NCBI GenBank assembly: GCA_003864495.1
Contig: ML133394.1
Location: 2,705,108 to 2,769,107, forward strand
Length of the DNA stretch: 64,000 nucleotides
Reading direction: 5' to 3'
Origin: Nemopilema nomurai
Lineage: Eukaryota > Cnidaria > Scyphozoa > Rhizostomeae > Rhizostomatidae
Part shown: piece after piece, positions 24,955 through 37,100 of the stretch
Position numbering within the stretch: the stretch's first letter is position 1
Layout: the number at the start of each line of letters is the position of its first letter
Position numbers and translations under genes: made by a program
Notes under the pieces: model-generated
The model's input: the letters and a program-made list of their open reading frames with translations, nothing else
What the model was told of the DNA's origin: nothing
The model's database searches: none

Positions 24955-26870
24955 TTGTCTCAAATATATTGCTGACAGCTAAATCAATTATTCGTGACAT
25001 CTATGAGAGAAAAGTTCAATGAGATAGTGAGCATCCGATGACATAAGGAACTGGTGGGAAAGATGGATTAAGTCCTTGCCATTAGAAGTTGTGCTGTCAC
25101 AATGTATTTCACAGAAAAGGGAAGAAATAACTCCATATAAGTCACATGGATTTTCCGACTTTTCCGTCTTAGGATGGTTGTGCCACAGTGTCCACAGTTG
25201 TAAAGCAAAGGGAACAAGTCCGCCAGGGTTTACTCGTAGCTAAGTCAAGGCTTGCTAAACGTGATCTTACAATGCCAAGGCTAGAACTTGTTGGATGCCA
25301 TATGACCAGTAATTGGCTAAAGAAAATAAACGAGAAAAATAACGACTGGAGGTATGTTCCCTTGGAGGAAAATGCACATTGGTAATCGAGGAGCAAGAAA
25401 CTTTTAAGCGAGCGAGAAGAGGATGAGAGGGCCAACATGGCTAAAAACACCAGAACTGTAGCCAACTATGATTCCAATAAAAGCGAGCGGAGACTCGCAT
25501 TCAGGGAACAGGCTATTAAAGAGATTGTACAATTATCCATTGTGAGGAAAGCAGACACAATAGATAACTTACTTGAAAGAAAGACCTGGTGGTTCACTGT
25601 CAGAGTACTGGCTTGGGTATAGATATTCATGAACTATTCAAAGAGCAGTCAGAGAGTCAAAGGCCCCTTTACAACTTCTGAGATCCAAAATCGAATCAGC
25701 TACATCGAGAGCTACATGGTGAAAAGGGCACAACGAGACGTGGAAGAGACGAGCATATTCAACAACGATTGTAAGCGATTAAACTTAGTCAAGAATTAAG
25801 AAGGAATCTATGCATGTAGATGTAGTCAGACATCTCATCTCGGAGAAACCTGTAGAAAGTGCACACCAACAGACATTGCATGGGGGAGTTTGTCTTACAA
25901 TGTCCAAAGTTCCAGACAGCTACTGGATACCACAACTGAGAAGTCTTACGAAGAGAGTCACAGCGAAATGTTCAGGATGCGAGGGATTCCTTGCTACAGC
26001 GGCACCAGCGCATCCAACAGGGAATTAGCCTAGAGATAGATCTGAAGAAAGCATACCATCCTATTTTATCGGCGTAGACTTTACGGGTCCAATTACAATG
26101 AAAGCCGGAAACAAAGCTACAAGCAAAGCATACAGTATTCATTACACATGCAGTTAAACCAGAGGTCTGCATTTAGAGCTAGTGACAATCATGACGTGCG
26201 AGGAATTTACATCAAGTTTTACGCAATTCAAGGTAGGCCATCGAAGGTTATTTGGTATAACGGAAGCATATTCATAGCTGCGTCCAGTTGGATAAAGATA
26301 ATTAGAAAAGTTCATTCTGTCTGCCTGTGGTTAATTTCCGAAATTTGAATACTCAGAGGAGTGTCGGACGAAAAAGTACTTTTAGAATGCAAAAACTGAT
26401 TCCGCTTTTTCTTGCTACTGTGAAAGTTCAGAAGTATCTTGCACATCAAGAAATGGTATGGCAGTTTAACCTCGGCCGTGCCGGCTGGTGGGGTGGCATG
26501 TTGGAAAGGATGGTGAGCATCGTGAAAAAAACTTTATACAAAGTCGTAGGAGCATCAAAACTTTCATTCAAAAAGTTGCAAGAAGTTGTCCTAGATATTC
26601 AGATCGTGCTAAATAACCGACCATTGACAAAATGCGAAGATGACGTTGGGATGCTGTTTCTAATACCCAAAATTCTCATTTTGGGGAAAGCTAGCTATTC
26701 ACCTGTTGAAGAACCATCGAGTATTTAAGATCAGGATTTGAGAAAAAGAGCAAAGTACTTGAAAAATGCTCCATTGGCGGTTATAGGCCGCCAAAACAGC
26801 GGAATGGCTTTAGTTTGATGGTTTTAGTACCATGAAGTACAACAGGCGTTAGCAGGACAATTTTATTTTG
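24955..26870 (+). mobile_element. BEL/Pao retrotransposon RNase H-integrase region, decayed
   Basis: A broken pol C-terminus read across all three plus frames. Recognisable pieces in order: LTAKSIIRDIYERKVQ (about 24970); LLVAKSRLAKRDLTMPRLEL (about 25230, RNase H-side linker); TLHGGVCLTMSKVPDSYWIP with CSGC (about 25870-25980, integrase zinc-binding region); IGVDFTGPI (about 26065, start of the integrase core); GWWGGMLERMV and LNNRPLT (about 26490-26625, core end); and DLRKRAKYLKNA (about 26730, C-terminal tail). Order and motifs are typical of BEL/Pao. Several stops and frameshifts show it is inactive. I did not find LTRs. Overlapping minus-strand frames are shadows. Confidence 0.85.
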
Positions 26871-27630
26871 AAGAAATCAGCACCGATGAAGATAAACAAT
26901 TAAGAATGTTCTTTTATAATCAGGTTCATAAAAAACGGCGAATAATAAGCCTCACGATCGCTGCTTTAGTACAACAAATAAAAAAGGTCTTCCATGTCTT
27001 CTAAACAGTAGAGAAAATGTAAAGTTGACTTCAAAACGGGAATTTCAGCAAAAATAATTAGTCGAATTATAGGTAAATATCTTGAGAATCTTGTCCATGC
27101 TCGGCTTCCTTCAAGATTCAAAACCAGAACGGAATATTTCCAAATCATTTGGAGCACTATCTATCTCCTGACAGAAACATGGGGTCCAACAGACTTGTAT
27201 CTACGGCGAACAAATAGAAAACCAGATGCAAAAACACAAAAGACGATATAAATACTTCAAATAAATTTACGATCAAGGGTAAAATATGTTTTGAATGGTT
27301 TAAAGACCGTAGAGATTCCCGGAGCCCAATACTATACTAAACAATACTATACTATACTATAGTTCGAGGTTCAGTTTCTAAATTTATTCGTAGTAGTAAC
27401 CATTTTAGCGCATTTTGACCTGCATCCAAAAAAACACAAAAAAAGACTTTAAAACTCACGTTGATAAAGATGAAATCCTAACAAGGAATAAAAGTTAATC
27501 TCTGTTGACATCTACGAACTTCAATTCCAACACATCAAGAATAACATCAAAAAGAAGACTGCACTTTAAAGCTCACCTTAACTCGTCAAAGACTGATCAA
27601 TTGAGATTGGCTATTTCATGCCATTTTCAT
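26871..27630. other. Spacer with a diverged duplicon trace
   Basis: No gene recognised. 27323-27361 holds short ACTAT repeats. From about 27465 to 27600 the sequence (GATGAAATCCTAACAA, AACATCAAAAAGAAGACTG, CACCTTAACTCGTCAAAGAC) is a clearly diverged version of part of the 464-bp repeat, older than copies A-C. Confidence 0.5.
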
Positions 27631-30150
27631 GAAACACTGGCATAAGGATAACACAAAATAGTAGTTTTGAGAAGGACCAAAAAACCTATGGTGAGAAAGA
27701 TGGGCAGGCTGAAACTGAGACATTAGAGGATCGCTGCTACGTTCATGGATATGCTAGGCTTGGAACAAATGGTAGATATACTTTAAAGAAAAAGTCTTGA
27801 GTTGCTTTCAGTACATATTCGAAAGAACAAGGACTTTATATTTTGAAGACAGAAGCTGACTCTTTTGGTTGGATGAAAGAGCAAAAACAACCGACAAAGT
27901 CACGATAAAAAGCAACCTTGAAGAGGAAACAAAGAATTGCAGCTAAACGACGAAGGACGAGCAAAAGAGAGAGAAATGCCACAAGATAAACAAAATAATT
28001 GTTTCAGGCCACAAATCAACCCATCCAACCACTTCCAACTCGACCAAAAAGCATTCAAAATGCAAGAATGTTTTAAGGATAATGAAGATGTTAAGGGCTA
28101 TGGAAAGGTAATGAAGATGATGATCAAGATGACGATGAAGATTAGGTTATGATGAAGATGATGATCAACATGATGAAGATAAAATCCTAACAATTACAAA
28201 ACGAGGAGAGAGAAATAGAAGTGAAACAATGTTTATATCAACGATCTTACAATTGAAAAAGAATAACCTCAAAACGAAGACTGTACTACGACCCTCACCT
28301 AACTCGCCAAGGACCGACCGACCAAAAATAACTCTTTTATACATCTGAGTAAGCCATCCTTAAGTTGTCACGGGAAAAAGCAACCTTGAAGAAGAAACAA
28401 AGAAGTGCAGCTAAACGACGAAGGACGAGCAAAAAAGAGAGAAATGCCGCAAGGGCAAAAACAAACTGTTTCAGGCCACAAATCAACCCATCCAATAACT
28501 ACCAACTCGACCAAACAGTATACAAACTTCAAGACGATGATGAGGATGATGAGGATGATGAAGATTTTTAAGGGCCAAGGAAAGGTTATCAAGATGATGA
28601 TCAAGATGACCATGAAGATTAGGTTATGATGAAGATGATGAGCAACATGATGAAGATAAAATCCTAACAATTACAAAACAAAGAGAGAGAAATAGAAGTG
28701 CAACAATGTTTGTATCAACGAACTTCCAATTCAAAAAGAATAACCTCAAAACCAAGACTGTACTACGACCCTCACCTAACTCGCCAAGGACCGACCGACC
28801 AAAAATAACTCTTTTATACATCCTAGTAAGCCATCCTTGAGTTGTCAGCCCTTCAAATGTTCTATGCAGTAAAAAACAAAGATGATTATCAAGCAACAAC
28901 CTTGAGAGCTTAAACGATTTTCAAATAAAAGCTCAAAACTTTAAAACTCTCAGTATCAGATCAATATAATGATGTAAGAGATGGGAAAGAATCCAGTGTG
29001 GAACAGCTGTGAAAGGGCCATAAATGCTCTTCTCAAACTAGCATCAGTATGCCCAAAGGTGTAAAAAGAAACGATAAACGAGAAGGACAGGTGGAGAGTA
29101 GATTCTAACGAAAGGATAGGAGAAGAATATGCAACGGACACGTGATGACAATCTTCGACGAAGAGATTAAATGAAATGAGAATACTAAGGATGAAATTGT
29201 ACGAGCACTCATTGAGTAGGTCGTTGGAGAGTATAAATTAAAAACAATTAAAAAGATGAAACAGGGAAAGCAGCTGGGCCCTCGAATATAGATCTAGAAC
29301 TCAAAACTGCTAGTGCGTAGATTTGGGTTTAAATAAAAATTAAACACTTTCATCAAACGTCTCATCACAAGCGGTTGCTGTAAAATGGCAGTGCATGCAG
29401 AAGCAACCACTCGATTGCAATAATTCAGGGAATGTTGTAAACTATTGACTGGAACTATGTTAACATTGAAGGTGAAATCTCATCGAATTATAGGAGCCGT
29501 GTAACGTAAAGGATTTTACAGGATAGTGAAACACTGTAAAAAGGACAACATAAGATGGCAGTTTTGAGAAGGACCGAATAACCTATGGTGAGAAAGATGG
29601 GCAGGCTGAAACTGAGACATTAGAGGATCGCTGCTACGTTCATGGATATGCTAGGCTTGGGACAAATGGTAGATATACTTTAAAGAAAAAGTCTTGAGTT
29701 GCTTTCAGTACATATTCGAAAGAAGCAAGGACTTTATATTTTGAAGAGAGAAGCTGACTCTTTTGGTTGGATGAAAGAGCAAAAACAACCGACAAAGTCA
29801 CGATAAAAAGCAACCTTGAAGAGGAAACAAAGAATTGCAGCTAAACGACGAAGGACGAGCAAAAGAGAGAGAAATGCCACAAGATAAACAAAATAATTGT
29901 TTCAGGCCACAAGTCAACCCATCCAACCACTTCCAACTCGACCAAAAAGCATTCAAAATGCAAGAATGTTTTAAGGATAATGAAGATGTTAAGGGCTATG
30001 GAAAGGTAATGAAGATGATGATCAAGATGACGATGAAGATTAGGTTATGATGAAGATGATGATCAACATGATGAAGATAAAATCCTAACAATTACAAAAC
30101 GAGGAGAGAGAAATAGAAGTGAAACAATGTTTATATCAACGATCTTACAA
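27631..30150 (+). repeat. Duplicon copy C, partial
   Basis: Begins mid-unit at GAAACACTGG, matching copy A from 16821, runs to the end of the first 1.9-kb unit near 29163, then starts a second unit that is cut by the N gap at 30150. It includes the 464-bp pair (27910 and 28378). The second unit is of the first-unit type: it has CGTCTCATCACAAGCGG as at 16650 and 46178, and it shares GTACGAGCACTC and GTCGTTGG with copy B. Confidence 0.88.
27910..28850 (+). repeat. 468-bp direct repeat pair inside duplicon C
   Basis: Copies start at 27910 and 28378, matching the pairs in duplicons A and B. Purine-rich start, GAT-rich centre, and end near GAGTTGTCAG. Confidence 0.85.
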
Positions 30151-31125
30151 NNNNNNNNNNNNNNNNNNNNNNNNNNNNNNNNNNNNNNNNNNNNNNNNNN
30201 NNNNNNNNNNNNNNNNNNNNNNNNNNNNNNNNNNNNNNNNNNNNNNNNNNNNNNNNNNNNNNNNNNNNNNNNNNNNNNNNNNNNNNNNNNNNNNNNNNNN
30301 NNNNNNNNNNNNNNNNNNNNNNNNNNNNNNNNNNNNNNNNNNNNNNNNNNNNNNNNNNNNNNNNNNNNNNNNNNNNNNNNNNNNNNNNNNNNNNNNNNNN
30401 NNNNNNNNNNNNNNNNNNNNNNNNNNNNNNNNNNNNNNNNNNNNNNNNNNNNNNNNNNNNNNNNNNNNNNNNNNNNNNNNNNNNNNNNNNNNNNNNNNNN
30501 NNNNNNNNNNNNNNNNNNNNNNNNNNNNNNNNNNNNNNNNNNNNNNNNNNNNNNNNNNNNNNNNNNNNNNNNNNNNNNNNNNNNNNNNNNNNNNNNNNNN
30601 NNNNNNNNNNNNNNNNNNNNNNNNNNNNNNNNNNNNNNNNNNNNNNNNNNNNNNNNNNNNNNNNNNNNNNNNNNNNNNNNNNNNNNNNNNNNNNNNNNNN
30701 NNNNNNNNNNNNNNNNNNNNNNNNNNNNNNNNNNNNNNNNNNNNNNNNNNNNNNNNNNNNNNNNNNNNNNNNNNNNNNNNNNNNNNNNNNNNNNNNNNNN
30801 NNNNNNNNNNNNNNNNNNNNNNNNNNNNNNNNNNNNNNNNNNNNNNNNNNNNNNNNNNNNNNNNNNNNNNNNNNNNNNNNNNNNNNNNNNNNNNNNNNNN
30901 NNNNNNNNNNNNNNNNNNNNNNNNNNNNNNNNNNNNNNNNNNNNNNNNNNNNNNNNNNNNNNNNNNNNNNNNNNNNNNNNNNNNNNNNNNNNNNNNNNNN
31001 NNNNNNNNNNNNNNNNNNNNNNNNNNNNNNNNNNNNNNNNNNNNNNNNNNNNNNNNNNNNNNNNNNNNNNNNNNNNNNNNNNNNNNNNNNNNNNNNNNNN
31101 NNNNNNNNNNNNNNNNNNNNNNNNN
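30151..31125. other. Assembly gap (975 N)
   Basis: An unbroken run of N between duplicon copy C and satellite block 2. The real length and content are unknown. Frames reported across it are artefacts. Confidence 0.99.
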
Positions 31126-34100
31126 AAAACACTGATTTAGTTCTTCACTGACAGTAGCACGCTTTGATTTGTACGGAGTAGATCTTGCTTTTCTTTGAGC
31201 TTTCCCCTTCTTTGGATTCATGTGCTTTCAGATGCAAAACACTGATTTAGTTCTTCACTGACAGTAGCACGCTTTGATTTGCATGGAGTAGATCTTGCTT
31301 GTCATTTGAGCTTTCCCCTTCTTTGGATTCATGTGCTTTCAGATGCAAAACACTGATTTACTTCTTCACTGACAGTAGCACGCTTTGATTGCATGGAGTA
31401 GATCTTGCTTGTCACTTGAGCTTTCCCCTTCTTTGGATTAATGTGCTTTCAGATGCAAAACACTGATTTAGTTCTTCACTGACAGTAGCACGCTTTGATT
31501 TGCATGGAGTAGATCTTGCTTTCTTTGAGCTTTCCCCTTCTTTGGATTCATGTGCTTTTCAGATGCAAAAACACTGATTTAGTTCTTCACTGACAGTAGC
31601 ACGCTTTGATTTGCATGGAGTAGATCTTGCTTGTCATTGAGCTTTCCCCTTCTTTGGATTCATGTGCTTTCAGATGCAAAACACTGATTTAGTTCTTCAC
31701 TGACAGTAGCACGCTTTGATTTGCATGGAGTAGATCTTGCTTGTCATTTGAGCTTTCCCCTTCTTTGGATTCATGTGCTTTCAGATGCAAAACACTGATT
31801 TAGTTCTTCACTGACAGTAGCACGCTTTGATTTGCATGGAGTAGATCTTGCTTGTCATTTGAGCTTTCCCCTTCTTTGGATTCTGTGCTGGATCATGTGC
31901 TTTCAGATGCAAAACACTGATTTAGTTCTTCACTGACAGTAGCACGCTTTGATTTGCATGGAGTAGATCTTGCTTGTCTTTGAGCTTTCCCCTTCTTTGG
32001 ATTCAATGTGCTTTCAGATGCAAAACACTGATTTAGTTCTTCACTGACAGTAGCACGCTTTGATTTGCATGGAGTAGATCTTGCTTGTCATTGAGCTTTC
32101 CCCTTCTTTGGATTCATGTGCTTTCAGATGCAAAACACTGATTTAGTTCTTCACTGACAGTAGCACGCTTTGATTTGCATGGAGTAGATCTTGCTTGTCT
32201 TTGAGCTTTCCCTTCTTTGGATTATGTGCTTTCAGATGCAAAACACTGATTTAGTTCTTCACTGACAGTAGCACGCTTTGATTTGCATGGAGTAGATCTT
32301 GCTTGTCATTTGAGCTTTCCCCTTCTTTGGATTCAATGTGCTTTCAGATGCAAAACACTGATTTACTTCTTCACTGACAGTAGCACGCTTTGATTTGCAT
32401 GGAGTAGATCTTGCTTGTCATTTGAGCTTTCCCCTTCTTTGGATTCATGTGCTTTCAGATGCAAAACACTGATTTAGTTCTTCACTGACAGTAGCACGCT
32501 TTGATTTGCATGGAGTAGATCTTGCTTGTCATTTGAGCTTTCCCCTTCTTTGGATTCATGTGCATTTCGTGCAGATGCAAAACACTGATTTAGTTCTTCA
32601 CTGACAGTAGCACGCTTTGATTTGCATGGAGTAGATCTTGCTTGTCATTTGAGCTTTCCCCTTCTTTGGATTCATGTGCTTTCAGATGCAAAACACTGAT
32701 TTACTTCTTCACTGACAGTAGCACGCTTTGATTTGCATGGAGTAGATCTTGCTTGTCATTTGAGCTTTCCCCTTCTTTGGATTCATGTGCTTTCAGATGC
32801 AAAACACTGATTTAGTTCTTCACTGACAGTAGCACGCTTTGATTTGCATGGAGTAGATCTTGCTTGTCATTTGAGCTTTCCCTTCTTTGGATTCATGTGC
32901 TTTGGATTCATGATGCTTTCAGATGCAAAACACTGATTTAGTTCTTCACTGACAGTAGCACGCTTTGATTTGCATGGAGTAGATCTTGCTTGTCTTGAGC
33001 TTTCCCCTTCTTTGGATTCATGTGCTTTCAGATGCAAAACACTGATTTAGTTCTTCACTGACAGTAGCACGCTTTGATTTGCATGGAGTAGATCTTGCTT
33101 GTCATTTGAGCTTTCCCCTTCTTTGGATTCATGTGCTTTCAGATGCAAAACACTGATTTAGTTCTTCACTGACAGTAGCACGCTTTGATTTGCATGGAGT
33201 AGATCTTGCTTGTCATTTGAGCTTTCCCCTTCTTTGGATTATGTGCTTTCAGATGCAAAACACTGATTTAGTTCTTCACTGACAGTAGCACGCTTTGATT
33301 TGCATGGAGTAGATCTTGCTTGTCATTTGAGCTTTCCCCTTCTTTGGATTCATGTGCTTTCAGATGCAAAACACTGATTTAGTTCTTCACTGACAGTAGC
33401 ACGCTTTGATTTGCATGGAGTAGATCTTGCTTGTCATTTGAGCTTTCCCCTTCTTTGGATTCATGTGCTTTCAGATGCAAAACACTGATTTAGTTCTTCA
33501 CTGACAGTAGCACGCTTTGATTTGCATGGAGTAGATCTTGCTTGTCATTTGAGCTTTCCCCTTCTTTGGCATTGGATCATGTGTGCTTTCAGATGCAAAA
33601 CACTGATTTAGTTCTTCACTGACAGTAGCACGCTTTGATTTGCATGGAGTAGATCTTGCTTGTCATTTGAGCTTTCCCCTTCTTTGGATTCATGTGCTTT
33701 CAGATGCAAAACACTGATTTAGTTCTTCACTGACAGTAGCACGCTTTGATTTGCATGGAGTAGATCTTGCTTGTCATTTGAGCTTTCCCCTTCTTTGGAT
33801 TCATGTGCTTTCAGATGCAAAACACTGATTTAGTTCTTCACTGACAGTAGCACGCTTTGATTTGCATGGAGTAGATCTTGCTTGTCATTTGAGCTTTCCC
33901 CTTCTTTGGATTCATGTGCTTTCAGATGCAAAACACTGATTTAGTTCTTCACTGACAGTAGCACGCTTTGATTTGCATGGAGTAGATCTTGCTTGTCATT
34001 TGAGCTTTCCCCTTCTTTGGATTCATGTGCTTTCAGATGCAAAACACTGATTTAGTTCTTCACTGACAGTAGCACGCTTTGATTTGCATGGAGTAGATCT

Positions 34101-37100
34101 TGCTTGTCATTTGAGCTTTCCCCTTCTTTGGATTCATGTGCTTTCAGATGCAAAACACTGATTTAGTTCTTCACTGACAGTAGCACGCTTTGATTTGCAT
34201 GGAGTAGATCTTGCTTGTCATTTGAGCTTTCCCCTTCTTTGGATTCATGTGCTTTCAGATGCAAAACACTGATTTAGTTCTTCACTGACAGTAGCACGCT
34301 TTGATTTGCATGGAGTAGATCTTGCTTGTCATTTGAGCTTTCCCCTTCTTTGGATTCATGTGCATTTGCATGATGCTTTCAGATGCAAAACACTGATTTA
34401 GTTCTTCACTGACAGTAGCACGCTTTGATTTGCATGGAGTAGATCTTGCTTGTCTTTGAGCTTTCCCCTTCTTTGGATTCATGTGCTTTCAGATGCAAAA
34501 CACTGATTTAGTTCTTCACTGACAGTAGCACGCTTTGATTTGCATGGAGTAGATCTTGCTTGTCATTTGAGCTTTCCCCTTCTTTGGATTCATGTGCTTT
34601 CAGATGCAAAACACTGATTTAGTTCTTCACTGACAGTAGCACGCTTTGATTTGCATGGAGTAGATCTTGCTTGTCATTTGAGCTTTCCCCTTCTTTGGAT
34701 TCATGTGCTTTCAGATGCAAAACACTGATTTAGTTCTTCACTGACAGTAGCACGCTTTGATTTGCATGGAGTAGATCTTGCTTGTTTTTGAGCTTTCCCC
34801 TTCTTTGGATTCATGTGCTTTCAGATGCAAAACACTGATTTAGTTCTTCACTGACAGTAGCACGCTTTGATTTGCATGGAGTAGATCTTGCTTGTCATTT
34901 GAGCTTTCCCCTTCTTTGGATTCATGTGCTTTCAGATGCAAAACACTGATTTAGTTCTTCACTGACAGTAGCACGCTTTGATTTGCATGGAGTAGATCTT
35001 GCTTGTCATTTGAGCTTTCCCCTTCTTTGGATTCATGTGCTTTCAGATGCAAAACACTGATTTAGTTCTTCACTGACAGTAGCACGCTTTGATTTGCATG
35101 GAGTAGATCTTGCTTGTCATTTGAGCTTTCCCCTTCTTTGGATTCATGTGCTTTCAGATGCAAAACACTGATTTAGTTCTTCACTGACAGTAGCACGCTT
35201 TGATTTGCATGGAGTAGATCTTGCTTGTCATTTGAGCTTTCCCCTTCTTTGGATTCATGTGCTTTCAGATGCAAAACACTGATTTAGTTCTTCACTGACA
35301 GTAGCACGCTTTGATTTGCATGGAGTAGATCTTGCTTGTCATTTGAGCTTTCCCCTTCTTTGGATTCATGTGCTTTCAGATGCAAAACACTGATTTAGTT
35401 CTTCACTGACAGTAGCACGCTTTGATTTGCATGGAGTAGATCTTGCTTGTCATTGAGCTTTCCCTTCTTTGGATTCATGTGCTTTGATTCATGTGCTTTC
35501 AGATGCAAAACACTGATTTAGTTCTTCACTGACAGTAGCACGCTTTGATTTGCATGGAGTAGATCTTGCTTGTCATTTGAGCTTTCCCCTTCTTTGGATT
35601 CATGTGCTTTCAGATGCAAAACACTGATTTAGTTCTTCACTGACAGTAGCACGCTTTGATTTGCATGGAGTAGATCTTGCTTGTCATTTGAGCTTTCCCC
35701 TTCTTTGGATTCATGTGCTTTCATGATGCTTTCAGATGCAAAACACTGATTTAGTTCTTCACTGACAGTAGCACGCTTTGATTTGCATGGAGTAGATCTT
35801 GCTTGTCATTTGAGCTTTCCCCTTCTTTGGATTCATGTGCTTTCAGATGCAAAACACTGATTTAGTTCTTCACTGACAGTAGCACGCTTTGATTTGCATG
35901 GAGTAGATCTTGCTTGTCATTTGAGCTTTCCCCTTCTTTGGATTCATGTGCTTTCATGATGCTTTCAGATGCAAAACACTGATTTAGTTCTTCACTGACA
36001 GTAGCACGCTTTGATTTGCATGGAGTAGATCTTGCTTGTTTTTGAGCTTTCCCCTTCTTTGGATTCATGTGCTTTCAGATGCAAAACACTGATTTAGTTC
36101 TTCACTGACAGTAGCACGCTTTGATTTGCATGGAGTAGATCTTGCTTGTCATTTGAGCTTTCCCCTTCTTTGGATTCATGTGCTTTCAGATGCAAAACAC
36201 TGATTTAGTTCTTCACTGACAGTAGCACGCTTTGATTTGCATGGAGTAGATCTTGCTTGTCTTGAGCTTTCCCCTTCTTTGGATTCATGTGCTTTCAGAT
36301 GCAAAACACTGATTTAGTTCTTCACTGACAGTAGCACGCTTTGATTTGCATGGAGTAGATCTTGCTTGTCATTTGAGCTTTCCCCTTCTTTGGATTCATG
36401 TGCTTTCAGATGCAAAACACTGATTTAGTTCTTCACTGACAGTAGCACGCTTTGATTTGCATGGAGTAGATCTTGCTTGTCATTTGAGCTTTCCCCTTCT
36501 TTGGATTCATGTGCTTTCAGATGCAAAACACTGATTTAGTTCTTCACTGACAGTAGCACGCTTTGATTTGCATGGAGTAGATCTTGCTTGTCATTTGAGC
36601 TTTCCCTTCTTCTTTGGATTCATGTGCTTTCAGATGCAAAACACTGATTTAGTTCTTCACTGACAGTAGCACGCTTTGATTTGCATGGAGTAGATCTTGC
36701 TTGTCATTTGAGCTTTCCCCTTCTTTGGATTATGTGCTTTCAGATGCAAAACACTGATTTAGTTCTTCACTGACAGTAGCACGCTTTGATTTGCATGGAG
36801 TAGATCTTGCTTGTCATTGAGCTTTCCCCTTCTTTGGATTCATGTGCTTTCAGATGCAAAACACTGATTTAGTTCTTCACTGACAGTAGCACGCTTTGAT
36901 TTGCATGGAGTAGATCTTGCTTGTCATTTGAGCTTTCCCCTTCTTTGGATTCATGTGCTTTCAGATGCAAAACACTGATTTAGTTCTTCACTGACAGTAG
37001 CACGCTTTGATTTGCATGGAGTAGATCTTGCTTGTCATTTGAGCTTTCCCTTCTTCTTTGGATTCATGTGCTTTCAGATGCAAAACACTGATTTAGTTCT

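Noticed and set aside
30119..31221. Four open frames of over 330 codons
   Set aside because: They run through the 975-base N gap; the residues are all unknown.
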